The notes beneath the pieces are model-generated. The model made no database searches, was not told the DNA's origin, and saw only the letters and a program-made list of their open reading frames with translations. A DNA stretch of 64,000 nt from Antilocapra americana. Its lineage: Eukaryota; Chordata; Mammalia; Artiodactyla; Antilocapridae. Below, in pieces: positions 12,301 to 23,938 of this stretch (the stretch's first letter is position 1; each line of letters begins with the position of its first letter). The stretch is taken from contig ML664161.1 of NCBI GenBank assembly GCA_007570785.1, positions 41,455,862 to 41,519,861 of the forward strand. The letters are read 5' to 3'. A program made the translations under genes and the position numbers.

Positions 12301-13018
12301 TATGTTATATAGTTGGTTGGTATGTGCAGATGGTAAATTATTTTATTTCTGTATTTATTCAGTTTGAAAATGTATCCATCCCTTAGACCCTTTTGCAATA
12401 GTAATAAGAAGTAATAACAAGAAGACCCCTAGCTCTCCCTTCAGGAAAGAAGAGGCGAGAGAAAGTGAGGCCATGTGCTGTGCTCCCATCTAGAACGGCT
12501 CTGGGGCTGCTGCTTTAGCTCAAGATCTCATTGATCAAAGAACTCCAGAAAGAGATAGACTTGTTCAGTGTTCAGGGTCCATTTTAATAGGGTCAAATAC
12601 TGTAGACCAAAGAGACTCTGTCTTTGTTGATCACAATTTATGTTTCCAACTCACTTGAGTTGTCCCCTGATTCTTAATGATGAGTGTCATATAATTGGCC
12701 TTCCTGGAGGCTGTTACAAAGCAGTAAAAAAAAAAAAAAAAAAAAAATCCTTTAAGATTAACTTAATGGTGACTTTTTTGGGGCCAGATGAAACCTATTT
12801 ATAGACATGGTAGCAGCGAATGACTCTTAAGCAGACATTTATTGAAATAAAGTTTTCCTTGAACTTTTCACATCTATAATGCTATAATCTATAATATTTG
12901 TATTCTCAGAGAAAAATCCAAGTTATTTATTAAAATTGTCCACTACTTTGAATCCCAGAGATTCATGATTACAAGTGCCCTTGGAGATTTTCTGAATCAA
13001 TGACCTACCACCCGAACA
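9351..13018. other. 3.7 kb of mostly unique sequence
   Basis: I recognise no gene. Small features are an (AAAT)n stretch at about 9783-9803, a near-perfect repeat of TTAGGGAATATTTC at about 11495 and 11513, and a poly-A run at 12726-12747. Frames of up to 99 codons (for example 12087-12386) show no domain. Confidence 0.45.
12726..12747. repeat. Poly-A tract
   Basis: Run of about 22 A residues. It may be the tail of an eroded retroposed insertion, but no element is visible upstream. Confidence 0.8.
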
Positions 13019-13222
13019 GTGCTAAGTCATCTTAGTCATGTCTGACTCTTTCCAACCCCATGGATTGTTGCCACTTCTCTGTCCATAGGATTTCCCAGGC
13101 AAGAGTATTGGAATGGGTTGCCATTTCCTTTTCCAGGGGATCTTCCTGATCCAGGGATCAAACCCGTGTCTCTTGTGTCTCTGGCACTGGCAGGCATGTT
13201 CTTTAGCACCACCATTCTTTCC
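13019..13222 (-). mobile_element. Bov-tA SINE, minus strand
   Basis: Reverse-complement order: GTCATGTCTGACTCTTTCC, then the AGGCAAGAGTATTGGAATGG body, then GGGATCTTCCTGATCCAGGG and the tRNA-head region ending GGCATGTTCTTTAGCACC. Full length but diverged. Confidence 0.9.
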
Positions 13223-16200
13223 CACAAACTATAGAGGGTAGCAGCAAGGGGAAAAAGCAAAATTGGTGAGATTCTTTAGCTGTCCCTGAGACTGGATGAG
13301 AGTCTCAGTCTTGTGGGTCACCAGCTACCTAACCCAGGTCCCCCTGTAGCTAACTTTAAAAGAGTGACTTGAAGAGTCTCATTTTGTCTCTGTTGATTTC
13401 ACAAGGGGTTTTTCTTGATGTGAGTTTCCTGTGTTCTTTCTCTCTCATGTCTGACTTGTCTTTGGTGGTGACAGAACTTTCTGCCCACTGCCCTGCCCTC
13501 CTGAATGTGTATCATCAGTGTGGTCCTCACATTCGCTTCTCTGTGCTTGCACATTGGGTGTACATTTATAGACACTTGGCACAGGATCAGCTGTGTATAC
13601 AGAGGCCCCCAAAGCCGCCGTGTGTTTAAGAACAATGAATGTTAATGTTGTTGCTAGCCAGCAGGGAGAGGAGCAGAGCAGAGACGCTCCTAACAAGAGC
13701 TGACACAAGGAAAAATACTGGCTTTTTGTCTCTCTTGTATGTTAAACAATTCATGAGGTTTGGGGTTGAGTGAGACATTTAATAAACATTGGCTGCTTGG
13801 GCTGCCTACAGCTGGTGATTTGTCACTATTGGTCAAATGCGTGAGAAGCAGAATGAGTTTTTCCATCTTTGAGGATTTAGGCTTAACAAATAATGCTGTT
13901 TACCATCCATTTAAATTTAAAGATACAACATGATTTAAGTGATAAGCTCTGAATTTCAATAAAAACAGCTAGGCTCCCATAAGGTGGAATTAAGGTATTT
14001 TCAAATTCAAGTCTTTCATAGTATCTTAGCCCTGGAATTGTTCTTAAATGTCATTCAGCCTGAGCTCCTACCTCTTACAGGAATTCCTTCTGAGGAATGG
14101 CCCAGCCATCTATTCTTGCTTGAACATTTTGCCCTTCCTAGTTCAGTTTCTTTAAAAGAGCTGCCCTCTATGGTCTTGAGATGAGGGGAATGACCCACCA
14201 GACTTGAACTCTCTCATCCCACCCACCTGTATCTGTATCTACACCCTTTCCTTTGCTGATGAATCCACCTGGATTCTGTGTATTTCACCTATGGGTTAAC
14301 CACCCACCATGGTCCACAGTGGTTAGAAAGGTTTTCATGATATTCGTGTGTTTACTACCTCCTTCTTATCTCTACCTTTTGTATGAACCATATGCTCCCC
14401 AAAAGTGAAAACTAAACTTTATAACTGAAATGGTAATTTTGGATTTTAGAGTTTATAAAATTTGAATGAGGATTTCTTCAGAGAAATCGTTAAGTCAAAC
14501 TGACCCTCAAGTCAGATGTTTCTACCTTAAATTAACAATATGTTTTTTTTAATAGTTTGCTTTTTCAGTTGATCCATGTGAGAGGAGGCACATGTTTTAT
14601 AAAAATGGAAACTGTTGCTTGGGGCCACATGTGTTTGAAAGGGGGTAAAGTGTCTTAGCAAGGAGGGGACTGAACATATGGTGACAAAATAGAGGTGGGC
14701 ACCTGGACAGCTAACCTCTGTCCCTTGAAGGAATCCCAGTTGAAGAACGAGCTGGTTATCCATTCTCTGATTGAATATTTTGTCCCACTTCTAATTTATA
14801 AGTGGGTGTATTGACAGCAATGTTTTATTTTTCTTTGTTTTCTTGCTTTCCCTTTTTTCTTTTCTCCATAACAACTTTGAGTTGGTTCCATCACAGCTTT
14901 CCAAAGGAGGAGGTAGGAAATGGCTGCTCCGGTGTTGGTACTAATTTGTATTCAATCTCTACCAGATCTGGTTCTTCTTTGGGTATTTTCTTGAGAGGGA
15001 TGAACTGAAAATGAATGGAGGTCAGAGCAAGGGAGCCAACTCTACCAAATACCTGAGTGATTCAGGATGTCAGTTATTCCTCTGGATTTCAGCCTACCTT
15101 TTGTAAAATGAGGTTCATAATAATTCTCAATCTTAGGGCTCAGGGGAGGTTTGAATTAGATAATGCATTTAGTCATATTTTATAAATTATAAAGGATCAT
15201 TATAATGACAGGGGTTGTTGAAGGTATGATATTATCATCAAAAAACTATAATAACACTAATAAATTTATGCCATAGAGTAGTATAGTAGTATACATGTAC
15301 ATACCTTTGGGTATGGACAAACTTTAGCTAAAAGGGCTCGTTAACAGCAGTATTTTCTGGGAGTCTCCTGGGTGTGCAGTGCCCAGAAGGCTAGACATTA
15401 GAGGATTTTCTACTAGTTTCCAGAAGCATCTGTGCACTATTGTCTCCCAGAAGTATACAGAAAACTTGCTGTGTCATCCAGGCACCAAAGCAAAAATAAT
15501 ATCAGATAAAGGAACTTGATAACTCATTAATCCTAAAGTCCAGATATAATAGTTTGGACATATCATAGGTCAGTGCACCCCCTGATTCTCTTAGTATCAA
15601 AAGTCTTATTAAACTTTAGTTCGTTAAAGGCTCTTCAAATGGGGATTTTATCAGCCTAAGAAGCAAATGCCTGCCTTTAGTACATACACAGGCATCTTTC
15701 GGCTTGTCTTCTTACTTAAGCATCCCTGATGAGGTGTGAGCAGGCTAGGGTAGGGAAGAGCATGAGATCAAAAAGGTCCAAAGTGACTGGCCTGGGAGTT
15801 GAATAGGTAGGCCATGAAATGGAAGACAGCTCTGTCTCCTTTGCCTGACTTGTTTCAAGTCAAGCTAATGTTTGCAGAATGGGAGATATAGACCAAACAG
15901 CTTATTGTGCCTCATAGTTCTTATCCCTATATCACAGCTACTTAGGTGCCCTTTTCTCCATTTGTAACTATTAAAACCACACTCATCTTTCAAAATCCTG
16001 AAAGTTCAAATCCTATTTCCTCTCTGAAGCCATTTCTAATTTCCCCCTGAATGCAGGCACTCTTCCCTCCTCCCAAGTGAATTCGTTATGTGTACATAAA
16101 ACTCTCCTTCTGATCTATGAACTTCTTTCTAGAGGTAGTGTATCTACCTTCATGTGTCTACTTCATGTTTGTAACTTCATATTACCTGGCACAGTTTGGT

Positions 16201-16516
16201 AACTGTCACTATTCAGGTGATCAGTAGTGGCCACTTTTAAAGAATATATTCTTGAGGTCACCATTCGTTTTGTTTTTCTCCTGTGATTTCTCTACTATAT
16301 TGCGTGGACTCAAACCCACCATGTTTAAGTGTTAGGTCTCAAGTTGCACATGTGCTATCTCATTATAATTGCAGGGAAAAATAAGTAAATCACAGTAAAT
16401 TTTCTCAGATGGGTCAAGTTGACCTGATAAAAATTCCTGTTGGTTGGTTTGTATTGTCACCTCAAGTTTAACTACATAATTCATCTGTACTTTAAGTAGT
16501 CAAAGACTACATATTT
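13223..16516. other. 3.3 kb of unique and ancient-repeat sequence
   Basis: No gene recognised. Around 15060-15190 the sequence resembles a MIR core in sense, with a CCTTTTGTAAAATGAGGTTCATAATAATT-like order (TTTTGTAAAATGAGG is visible). Frames of 60-87 codons at 13369-13708 overlap on both strands and look accidental. Confidence 0.4.
15060..15190 (+). mobile_element. MIR-like remnant
   Basis: Resembles the MIR consensus segment 'cctcatctgtaaaatgggg...' in sense; here CTTTTGTAAAATGAGGTTC is followed by TTTGAATTAGATAATGC. Diverged, so the assignment is tentative. Confidence 0.45.
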
Positions 16517-16596
16517 TCCCAACCCAGGAATCAAAGCTGGGTCTCCTGCATTGCAGGCAGATTCTTTACCATGTGAGCCACCAGGGAAGACCAGGC
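16517..16596 (-). mobile_element. Bov-tA SINE fragment (tRNA head)
   Basis: Minus-strand fragment holding only the tRNA-derived head: GGAATCAAAGCTGGGTCTCC, then TGCATTGCAGGCAGATTC, then GAGCCACCAGGGAAGACC. Confidence 0.88.
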
Positions 16597-17574
16597 ATAT
16601 CCATTAGTTGCTAAAGACTCTTCTTTCTGGACCCCATGTTGATTTAAGGACAAAATTCCATTTCATATTTCCTCATGGGTTCTAATTATAGAGACACACT
16701 TTTCTCTTGAGTACAAAATCTCATCCTAGTCCTCAAACTTCTTTCTTTCCAAAAGCGTTTACTTTTTTCCCCACAGTTTATCCAAAGAAATCTCCAAATA
16801 CTTCTATGTCATATTGACAGGAGTTTCATTCTTAAATAACTAAGATATCCCTTGGTGTATTACCTTTCTTAAAAATTTCGTCAACTTATTTATTAGTGTC
16901 TTAGAGGATGACATTGATACCATATAAAAATTTACTTTATTCACAAACTAAGAGACTGTGTGACTGCTGCATATCAAAAAAGATCTAATATAAATATAAA
17001 CAAAGGCCCTGGTCTGATAGAATGAGGTAATAAGTTTCGTATCACTGATTGTGGACAAACAGAAAGCAGCTCAATACAGAGGTAGGGACACTGCAGAAGC
17101 AATTTAAATGTTAGATAATAGCCACTCTCACACTTGCCATTCTCTCATCTTTCACATCATTTTGTTGAGATCAGAGTTCTATGACCTCACTTCAGTACTT
17201 CACTGAAAATGATATATGAACCCTGCATGAATTGTTAACACTATCCCATTCTAATCAATTTCACCAGCTTAGTTTCTAATTACATATCCATTTCTTGATG
17301 ATTTGCTTATTAGTTAGAAGATGACTAGAGTCACAAAAGAATTATGAATGGAAAAGTGGATATGAGGCTTGTTGATTTCAAAATGTTCTGAAATGAACAT
17401 CACCCCCATCCCAACTCTGCCACCCTTCTACCCTATCCCCACCACTTCCAGGACACTTGCAAAGTAGCAGAGAATCTTTCTGTGCTGGGGTTCTTTCAGT
17501 ATATCTAGGACTGCCCTCTCTCATCACTTTAAGTGTTCACTCACTGCCTCTTCCTTTCCACACTGCCCTCGGCA
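16597..17574. other. Unique interval
   Basis: About 1 kb with no recognised gene or repeat. Confidence 0.4.
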
Positions 17575-18030
17575 TCACTTTAAAAAAATATAGTTGATTT
17601 ACAATATTATATTAGTTTCAGGTGTTCAAGATAGTGATGCAGTAATTCCATAGATTATACTCCATTTAAAGGCTTCCCTGGTCATCCAGTGGTTAAGACT
17701 CCAGACTTCCACTGCAGGGACACCGGTTTGACCCCTGGTTGGGGAACTAAGATCCCATGTGCCTTGTGGCAGAGCCAAAAGCAGCTAAACCAAAATAAAT
17801 AAAGCTATTATAAAATATTGTCTTTATTCCCTGTGCTGTACAGTATATTCTTGTATTTTATTTTATACATAGGAGCTTGTACCTCTTAATTCCATTCCCT
17901 TGTCTTGTCTGTCCCCTCCATCTCCTTCCTGGTAAACACTAGTTTGTTCTCTGTATCTTCAAGTCTGTTTCTGTTTCATATGCATCATTTTGCATCTGAC
18001 ATAGGGGCTCGCATCCACTCCCCTCTCCTG
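17575..18030 (-). mobile_element. Old L1 3' end, minus strand, containing a CHR SINE
   Basis: The antisense L1 3' UTR is recognised by ATAGTTGATTTACAATATTA and TTAGTTTCAGGTGTTCAAG on the left and by CCCTGTGCTGTACAGTATA on the right. The two parts are separated by a sense CHR SINE. No coding remnant is visible. Confidence 0.75.
17672..17803 (+). mobile_element. CHR SINE (tRNA-derived, artiodactyl)
   Basis: Sense copy with GGCTTCCCTGGTCATCCAGT at the head, the B-box-like GGTTTGACCCCTGG, and GGGGAACTAAGATCCCATG. The end reads AGAGCCAAAAGCAGC. CHR SINEs are shared by ruminants, whales and hippos. Confidence 0.88.
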
Positions 18031-18294
18031 CCCTGAGGTGCCTATGAAGCTCAGAGAATGACTGCAGTTGGGCTGTTTATCACCGTGCTGAAAAATGGAA
18101 GGATGGCATCGCTACAGGAGCAGATGGCACTGCATGCCTGGCATAATTTTCTCAGACAAACTAGAACTAGGACTGTGAATACTGGCTTTGCCTGCTGTAG
18201 TCATCCACATCAAAACGTAACAATGAAAACAAGGTACTTTTGTGGAAAAGGCATTGAGGTTTTAAATTACATGCATTTAGGTGCTATAGGCTCC

Positions 18295-18366
18295 TGTGTT
18301 CCCCTCCCAGAACCCCTCTCCCACCTCCCTCCCGATTCCATCCCTCTGGGTCATCCCAGTGCTCCA
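18295..18366 (-). repeat. Orphan 70-bp patch of bovine L1 3' UTR
   Basis: The stretch from GTGTTCCCCTCCCAGAACCC to GGGTCATCCCAGTGCTCC matches 19869-19936, the 3' UTR of the young L1 downstream, at nearly every base. It lacks the L1 3' end, a poly-A tail and flanking L1 sequence. It is an isolated internal piece rather than a normal insertion. Confidence 0.8.
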
Positions 18367-19756
18367 TGGCTGAACTTCTGTCATTCTTTATTAAGCAGAA
18401 TCTTGTATATGACTGGGCTTTTCTGTATTCATCTTCCTATTTATTCCCATAAATCTTCTTGGTTAGTGATGTCAGAAAATTGCAGTTAAGCATGTAGACT
18501 GTGTGTGAAACAAGTAGAAATAATAACGGTGGCAGAATTAGAATGTGTTTTAAATTCTGGAAACTAACAAATGTCTAAAAGAAAAATATGAGGTGATGAA
18601 GGGATCATTAATCTTTGTTTTATAAAATTCAAATTAAGGTTATACTACTTATTAACTGGGTAACTTTAAACAATTCAAACCTATTTGACTTACAGTTTTT
18701 CTCACTGGCAAAGTAAAAAGAGTTTGGACTGGGTGATTGCTAAGGTTTTTTTCTAATTCTAATTCTATTTGATTAGGTATTTCTATACAAACTAATGAAA
18801 CAATAATTCAGGCCACCTTTATACCTTTTGGCCTATGTGTGTGCTTTAAAATTTCTTTATTTATAAGACTGAACAATGGAAAAGTAGGAGAACACAATGA
18901 AAATGACCTCAGGATTCAGGATGCATTTTATTCCTAAAGTACATTCCACTTTTCTTCTCTTTCTTCTTTCTCTCTCTCCTTAGAATCAATACTTCTGTGC
19001 CTCAGTTTTGATTTCCTTTGAGAAAATATGCAACTTCCATGAAAATGGCTGTCATTTCTCATGTGTTAGAATTAACAAATTCATATGTTAATTCAATCAA
19101 CAAACTCTGTTGCACGTGGGTACTAGGCTATAGGGATACAGTGATGGTAAGGCGGTTCCCTGCCCTATAAGACTTGGCTGTCTATTGGGAGGCATACCTT
19201 CTACATATATTTGAAGTGAAAATGAAACACAGGGGACAGAACCAATTTTGTCAAGAAGATATGGGAAACATGTCACAAAAGAGACTTCATTGGGTTGGGT
19301 TTTAGAGAAACTGTTATAATTTCTCCAATGAACAAAGGAAAATGCATTATGCAGAAGGAACAGTATATATTAGAAATGAGGGTCATGAAAAGGTCAGATA
19401 TGTTTAGAGAAGAGTAAGAAATTTTATATGGCCTAAATATAGGACTTAGAAGAAAAATAGAAATTCAAGGTTAAGAGAAAAATGTGGTCTGGATTTTGAG
19501 GCTTTGTACTCCTATCTAAAAAAAAAAAAAGCAAGAATTTTACTCCTTAAGAATAAGGAAACAGAGGTTTTTATGTACAAAACCAAGTATCATGATCAGA
19601 TCACTTGTTTTATAATAGTTATGATTTTGACTGTAATTTAGAGGATGTTTTACCTGAAAAGAGGCTAGAATCTCAGATGGTTTGAAGTAGTCTGGGAAAA
19701 TGTGCTAAGAATCTGAATTAAAACAGTCATGGGAAAGTATTTCTGAGGTAGGAACA
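18367..19756. other. Unique and ancient-repeat interval
   Basis: No gene. The stretch at 18630-18780 resembles MIR in sense. The stretch at 19080-19190 resembles an ancient mammalian repeat with the theme 'attcaacaaa...tgtgccaggcactg...gatacagtgatg'. Both calls are tentative. Confidence 0.4.
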
Positions 19757-21007
19757 ACAAAATTTGGTTCTTTTTGTTTGTTTGTTTATTTGTTTTTAAT
19801 TAATTTTTTCTTTACATTATCATGTTGGTTTTGCCATACATTGACATGAATCCACCATGGATATACATGTGTTCCCCTTCCAGAACCCCTCTCCCACCTC
19901 CCTCCCGATTCCATCCCTCTGGGTCATCCCAGTGCACCAGCCCTGAGCACCCTGTATCATGCATCAAACCTGGGCTGGCAATTGATTTCACATATGATAA
20001 TTTACATGTTTCAATGCTGTTCTCCCATATCATCCCACCTTATCCGTTCGTCTGCTGATGGACATCTAGGTTGCTTCCATATCCTGGCTATTATAAACAG
20101 TGTCGCGATGAACATTAGGGTACACGTGTCTCTTTCAATTCTGGTTTCCTCGGTGTGTATGCCCAGCAGTGGGATTTCTGGGTCATATGGAAGTTCTATT
20201 TCCAGTTTTTTAAGGAATCTCCACATTGTTCTCCATAGTGGCTGTACTAGTTTGCATTCCCACCAACAGTGTAAGAGGGTTCCCTTTTCTCCACATCTTC
20301 TCCAGCATTTATTGCTTGTAGATTTTTGGATGGCAGCCATTCTGACTGGTGTAAAGTGGTACCTCATTGTGGTTTTGATTTGCATTTCTCTGATAATGAG
20401 TGATGTTGAGCATTTTTTCATGTGTTTGTTAACCATTTGTATGTCTTTTTTGGAGAAATGTCTGTTTAGTTCTTTGGCCCACTTTTTGATTGGGTCGTTT
20501 ATTTTTCTAGAATGGAGCTTCAGGAGTTGCTTGTGTATTTTTGAGATTAATTGTTTGTCCACTGCTTTGTTTGCTACTATTTTTTCCCATTCTGAAGGCT
20601 GCCTTTTCACCTTGCTTTTAGTTCCTTTGTTGTGCAGAAGCTTTTAATTTTGATTTAGGTCCCATTTGTTTATTTTTGTTTTTATTTCCAATATTGTGGG
20701 AGGTGGTTCATAGAGGATCCTGCTTTGGTTTATGTCGGAGAGTGTTTTGCCTATTTTTTCCTCTAGGAGTTTTATAGTTTCTGGTCTTACGTTTAGGTCT
20801 TTGATCCATTTTGAGTTTATTTTTGTGTATGGTGTTAAAAAGTGTTCTAGTTTCATTCTTTTACAAGTGGTTGACCAGTTTTCCCAGCACCACTTGTTAA
20901 AGAGATTGTCTTTTCTCCATTGTATATTCTTGCCTCCTTTGTCAAAGATAAGGTGTCCGAATGGAGCAAAATAAAAAGCTCAGAGATAAATACAAAATTT
21001 GGTTCTT
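19757..21007 (-). mobile_element. Young L1 (bovine type), minus strand, 5'-inverted
   Basis: The perfect 16-bp target duplication ACAAAATTTGGTTCTT lies at 19757-19772 and 20992-21007. The poly-A tail is the (TTTG)n/T-rich run at 19773-19800, then the 3' UTR and the ORF2 end follow in antisense. The far end, 20959-20991, flips to sense orientation (ATGGAGCAAAATAAAAAGC). About 12 nt of L1 are missing at the flip, which is a twin-priming signature. Total insert is about 1.2 kb. Confidence 0.95.
20011..20960 (-). pseudogene. L1 ORF2 C-terminal fragment
   Basis: Two minus-strand frames, 20644-20856 and 20011-20610, encode the ORF2p C-terminal region. They include [35 protein letters not shown] and the Cys-rich [19 protein letters not shown]. 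The break between them is a frameshift near 20620-20645. There is no RT or endonuclease. High similarity to 6841-7582 in the window shows both copies are recent. Confidence 0.93.
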
Positions 21008-21857
21008 GATTCTGTATCTAACGGAATCAGGTCATCACTGTTTATTAATTCATTTAATAAATATTTATTGAACACTTATAATGTGTGAGCAATAAATAGC
21101 ACTGGATCCTTGTTTCCTGGGACCTTATTTTCTAATGGGGAAGGGATACACAAAACAAGAACAAATGAACATTATCCAGTGATGGTGGTGCTCTGCAGGT
21201 CATTACCACAACATACAGTGCTGTGGGATGCTGTATCAGACCAACAGGACAGCTATTTTCAGTTGGTGTGATTAGGAAAGTCTCATGGAAGCAAAGAGGA
21301 CGATCATAGGAAAGATCCAGACTCATAAAGATTGGGAGGAAAAATATTCCAGGGGCAGGTATGGACTTCTATTTTGTAATTTAAATAGATGAGCATAAAG
21401 GAAGCAGAGAGTTTTTGGAAGGGGTAATAACTGCATAGAGGCCAAGTCAAATGAGAACGTGGATTTGTCTAGTAGGCAGTTGGAGATGCATCTGGCTGCA
21501 TGATAAGAGAGTATATTAATGGGCATATATTTGGATATAACCAAATTATAGAGGAAAATTCAAGTGATGATTGTGGTTGAAAAAGAGATAAAGGAGACAA
21601 TTTCAAAGAAAGAACCTAAGTATATAAACAATTGCCAGAAGAGTTGAGGAGATAGGATCTATGGCCCAGGGTAGCATAGGACTCCAGAGTGAAAGGACAG
21701 AGTGCTTCCCTTATGACAGGGGGACAAGTAAAGATGAATAAATTTATGTGTTAAAGCAGTGGGAAGGGAAATTGAGGATGGTCTCAGCTAGAGGAAATTA
21801 TTTTTAGTGTCTTTGGGATATGGACTTTAAAGCACAGTGGCAAAAATTTAGGAACCT
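21008..21857. other. Unique interval with an ancient repeat at its start
   Basis: The sequence at 21040-21150 (ATTTAATAAATATTTATTGA, then CACTTATAATGTGTGAGC) has the look of an old mammalian interspersed repeat. The rest is unassigned. No gene. Confidence 0.4.
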
Positions 21858-21859
21858 TT

Positions 21860-22413
21860 AAGCCATGAAATTAAAAGATGCTTACTACTTGGAAGGAAAG
21901 TTATCACCAAACTAGAAAGCATATTAAAAAGCAGAGACATTACTTTGTCAATAAAGGTCCATCTAATCAAGGCTATGCTTTTTCCAGTAGTCATGTATGG
22001 ATGTGAGAGTTGGACTATAAAGAAACCTGAGCACCAAAGAATTGATGCTTTTGAACTGTGGTGTTGGAGAAGACTCTTGAGAGTCCCTTGGACTGCAAGG
22101 ATGTCCAACTAATCCATCCTAAAGGAGATCAGTCCTGGGTGTTCACCGGAAGGGCTGATGTTGAAGCTGAAACTCCAGTGCTTTGGCCAATGTGAAGAGA
22201 TGATTTATTGGAAAAGACCCTGATGCTGGGAAAGATTGAGGGCCGGAGGAGAAGGGGACGACAGAGGATGAGATGGTTAGATGGCATCACCAACTCAATG
22301 GAAATGAGTTTGGGTAAACTGGGAGTTGGTGATGGACAGGGAGGCCTGGTGTGCTGTGGTTCATGGGGTCACAAAGAGTTGGTCACAACTGAGCTACTGA
22401 ACTGAACTGAACT
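21860..22413 (+). mobile_element. BovB LINE 3' end
   Basis: Sense copy beginning at AGCCATGAAATTAAAAGATG and running through CAGTAGTCATGTATGGATG to GAACTGAACTGAACTAAGG. It encodes only the degenerate C-terminal region (a 65-codon frame at 22208-22405). Confidence 0.92.
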
Positions 22414-22699
22414 AAGGAGTTCAACCATAAGGAGTTCATGCACAAGAGAACTCACTGAGGACAAATTGAAAAAATCACCAAGCACATTGACTATTCCACT
22501 GAAGTTAGAACTACCTGATTCTGCTTTTTCTGCCACTCACCATGTTGATAATATAGAAATATAAATTTCATAATCATGAATCTACAGATAATTTATAATA
22601 AACTAAGTTTGGCGTTTGAATCAAAAATGCTTGTCATAAATTTTATTTCTGTCTACTCTTCCACATCTTCTTACCACACCCCTATACACATTTAGTTTG

Positions 22700-23467
22700 T
22701 TAGCAGCATATGATTTATGGAATAAATGGAGGTTGCAGCTGCACAGATACCCTATCTTTTGCTAGCCCCGATTTTCCCCAAATTGTATGGTGTGCTAAGC
22801 TAGAGCTGGTGTATTGAATTAAGAGTATACAGATTACGACCTGCTGCACGAGGAGGCAGGAGCCACCTGCATGGGGGCAGCAGGCAACTCCCTCAGCATC
22901 CAAGCTCCCACTTTGGGGAAGTGAAACTCACAGGGTGGTTTTGATTGAAGACACAGTTTCAGTACTGTACACCCACAGCTAGGAAGTAGTCACAAGATTT
23001 ATGACTTACAGATTCCAGAAGCGAGGGTACATAATGAGTAATGGAAGGCAGCCCTCCATCTCAGGTCACAAGAGAACAGGAGATAGAGAAATGGTAGCAA
23101 GCACCTACTGCTGATAAGGTGGTTGGGACAGAGGTCACTAGCTTTCTAGGCTTTAATTGTATGAGGATATTTAAAAAACAACTTTTTAAAATATTTATTT
23201 ATTTGGCTGCATTATTTATTCCAGAATCTTCAATCTTCATTTTGGGATTGAAGTTCCCTGATCAGGAGTCAAACCTGGGTCCCTGAAGTAGGAATGGAGT
23301 TTTTAGCCACTAGACCACCAGAGAAGTTCTTAAGTGAGTGGTTTGAAAAGTGCCTGGGTAAAGGTAAAGCAGGAACTTATGGTGGGCATCATATACTCAA
23401 GTCCTTATCTAAATGTCTAGATTCCATATTGTAACATACCTAAGCAGCAACTCAGAGAAGCAGAGAT
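22700..23467 (-). repeat. 3' LTR of the provirus, with CHR SINE inside
   Basis: 22797-23467 aligns with 30535-31014. Shared blocks include ACCTGCTG near the left and GGTTTTGATTGAAG / TGTTTTGATTGAAG, then TTACAGATTCCAGAAGC / TTACAGATCTCAGAAGC, then GATAAGGTGGTTGGGA. A CHR SINE at 23170-23332 makes it longer than its partner. The LTR is well diverged from its partner, indicating an old insertion. The polypurine tract would be the CTTCTT-type tract just right of 23467. Confidence 0.82.
23170..23332 (-). mobile_element. CHR SINE inside the 3' LTR
   Basis: Reverse-oriented CHR SINE with TATTTATTTATTTGGCTGC at one end, then GTTCCCTGATCAGGAGTC and TAGACCACCAGAGAAGTTC at the other. It is absent from the 5' LTR, so it arrived after integration. 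Confidence 0.88.
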
Positions 23468-23623
23468 TTTTCTTCTTAAAAGTTATTTTTCTCGGTTACA
23501 ATTGATCCTGTAATGCCTAGGCATTAATCTTAAGGGAAAATCTTAGACACTGTCTGGACAATGGAACTATTAAAAGCTCCCAGCAGGGTTTTGGTCACCC
23601 TGCATATGAAACATTTAAGCAAA

Positions 23624-23938
23624 TCAAAAATTTAAGCAAAGCAAAAATGTCCATAACCATCTCACCATTTGTTGGGGTTCAGCTAAGAAAGTAAATAAAA
23701 GACCTTGGATAAGAGTTAAGGTATGTATTTGATTAAAAACTTGGGTGAGTTTAAGGAATGCTTGTACCTGTTGAGTCATCTTTTGTAAATTTGTCAGAAT
23801 TTGTGCAGAATTATTAACATACATGCAGCATGTGGTGCCCTTTACAGCCCATTCACCTCCTTCCCCGCCCAATAAGTAATCTAGAGCTAAATGGTTATCC
23901 AAAACCCTCTGTGCTGAAGAATCATGTTGTTGTTTCAT
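23624..23938 (-). pseudogene. env: Env transmembrane subunit remnant
   Basis: A 104-codon frame that looks like a gammaretroviral TM ectodomain. It holds an immunosuppressive-domain-like segment (LDNHLALDYLLGGEGG). Next is the position of the CX6CC disulphide motif, where the first Cys is Trp (WAVKGTTCC; codon at 23849-23851), then a YVNNS glycosylation-type site. A stop truncates it before a convincing membrane anchor. The lost Cys would prevent the SU-TM disulphide link. It is a relic, not a functional protein. Confidence 0.82.

Noticed and set aside
18058..18489. 143-codon open frame
   Set aside because: It runs across the L1 3' UTR patch at 18295-18366, so part of the 'protein' is translated non-coding repeat.
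19982..20647. 221-codon plus-strand frame
   Set aside because: It is the antisense shadow of the minus-strand L1 ORF2.
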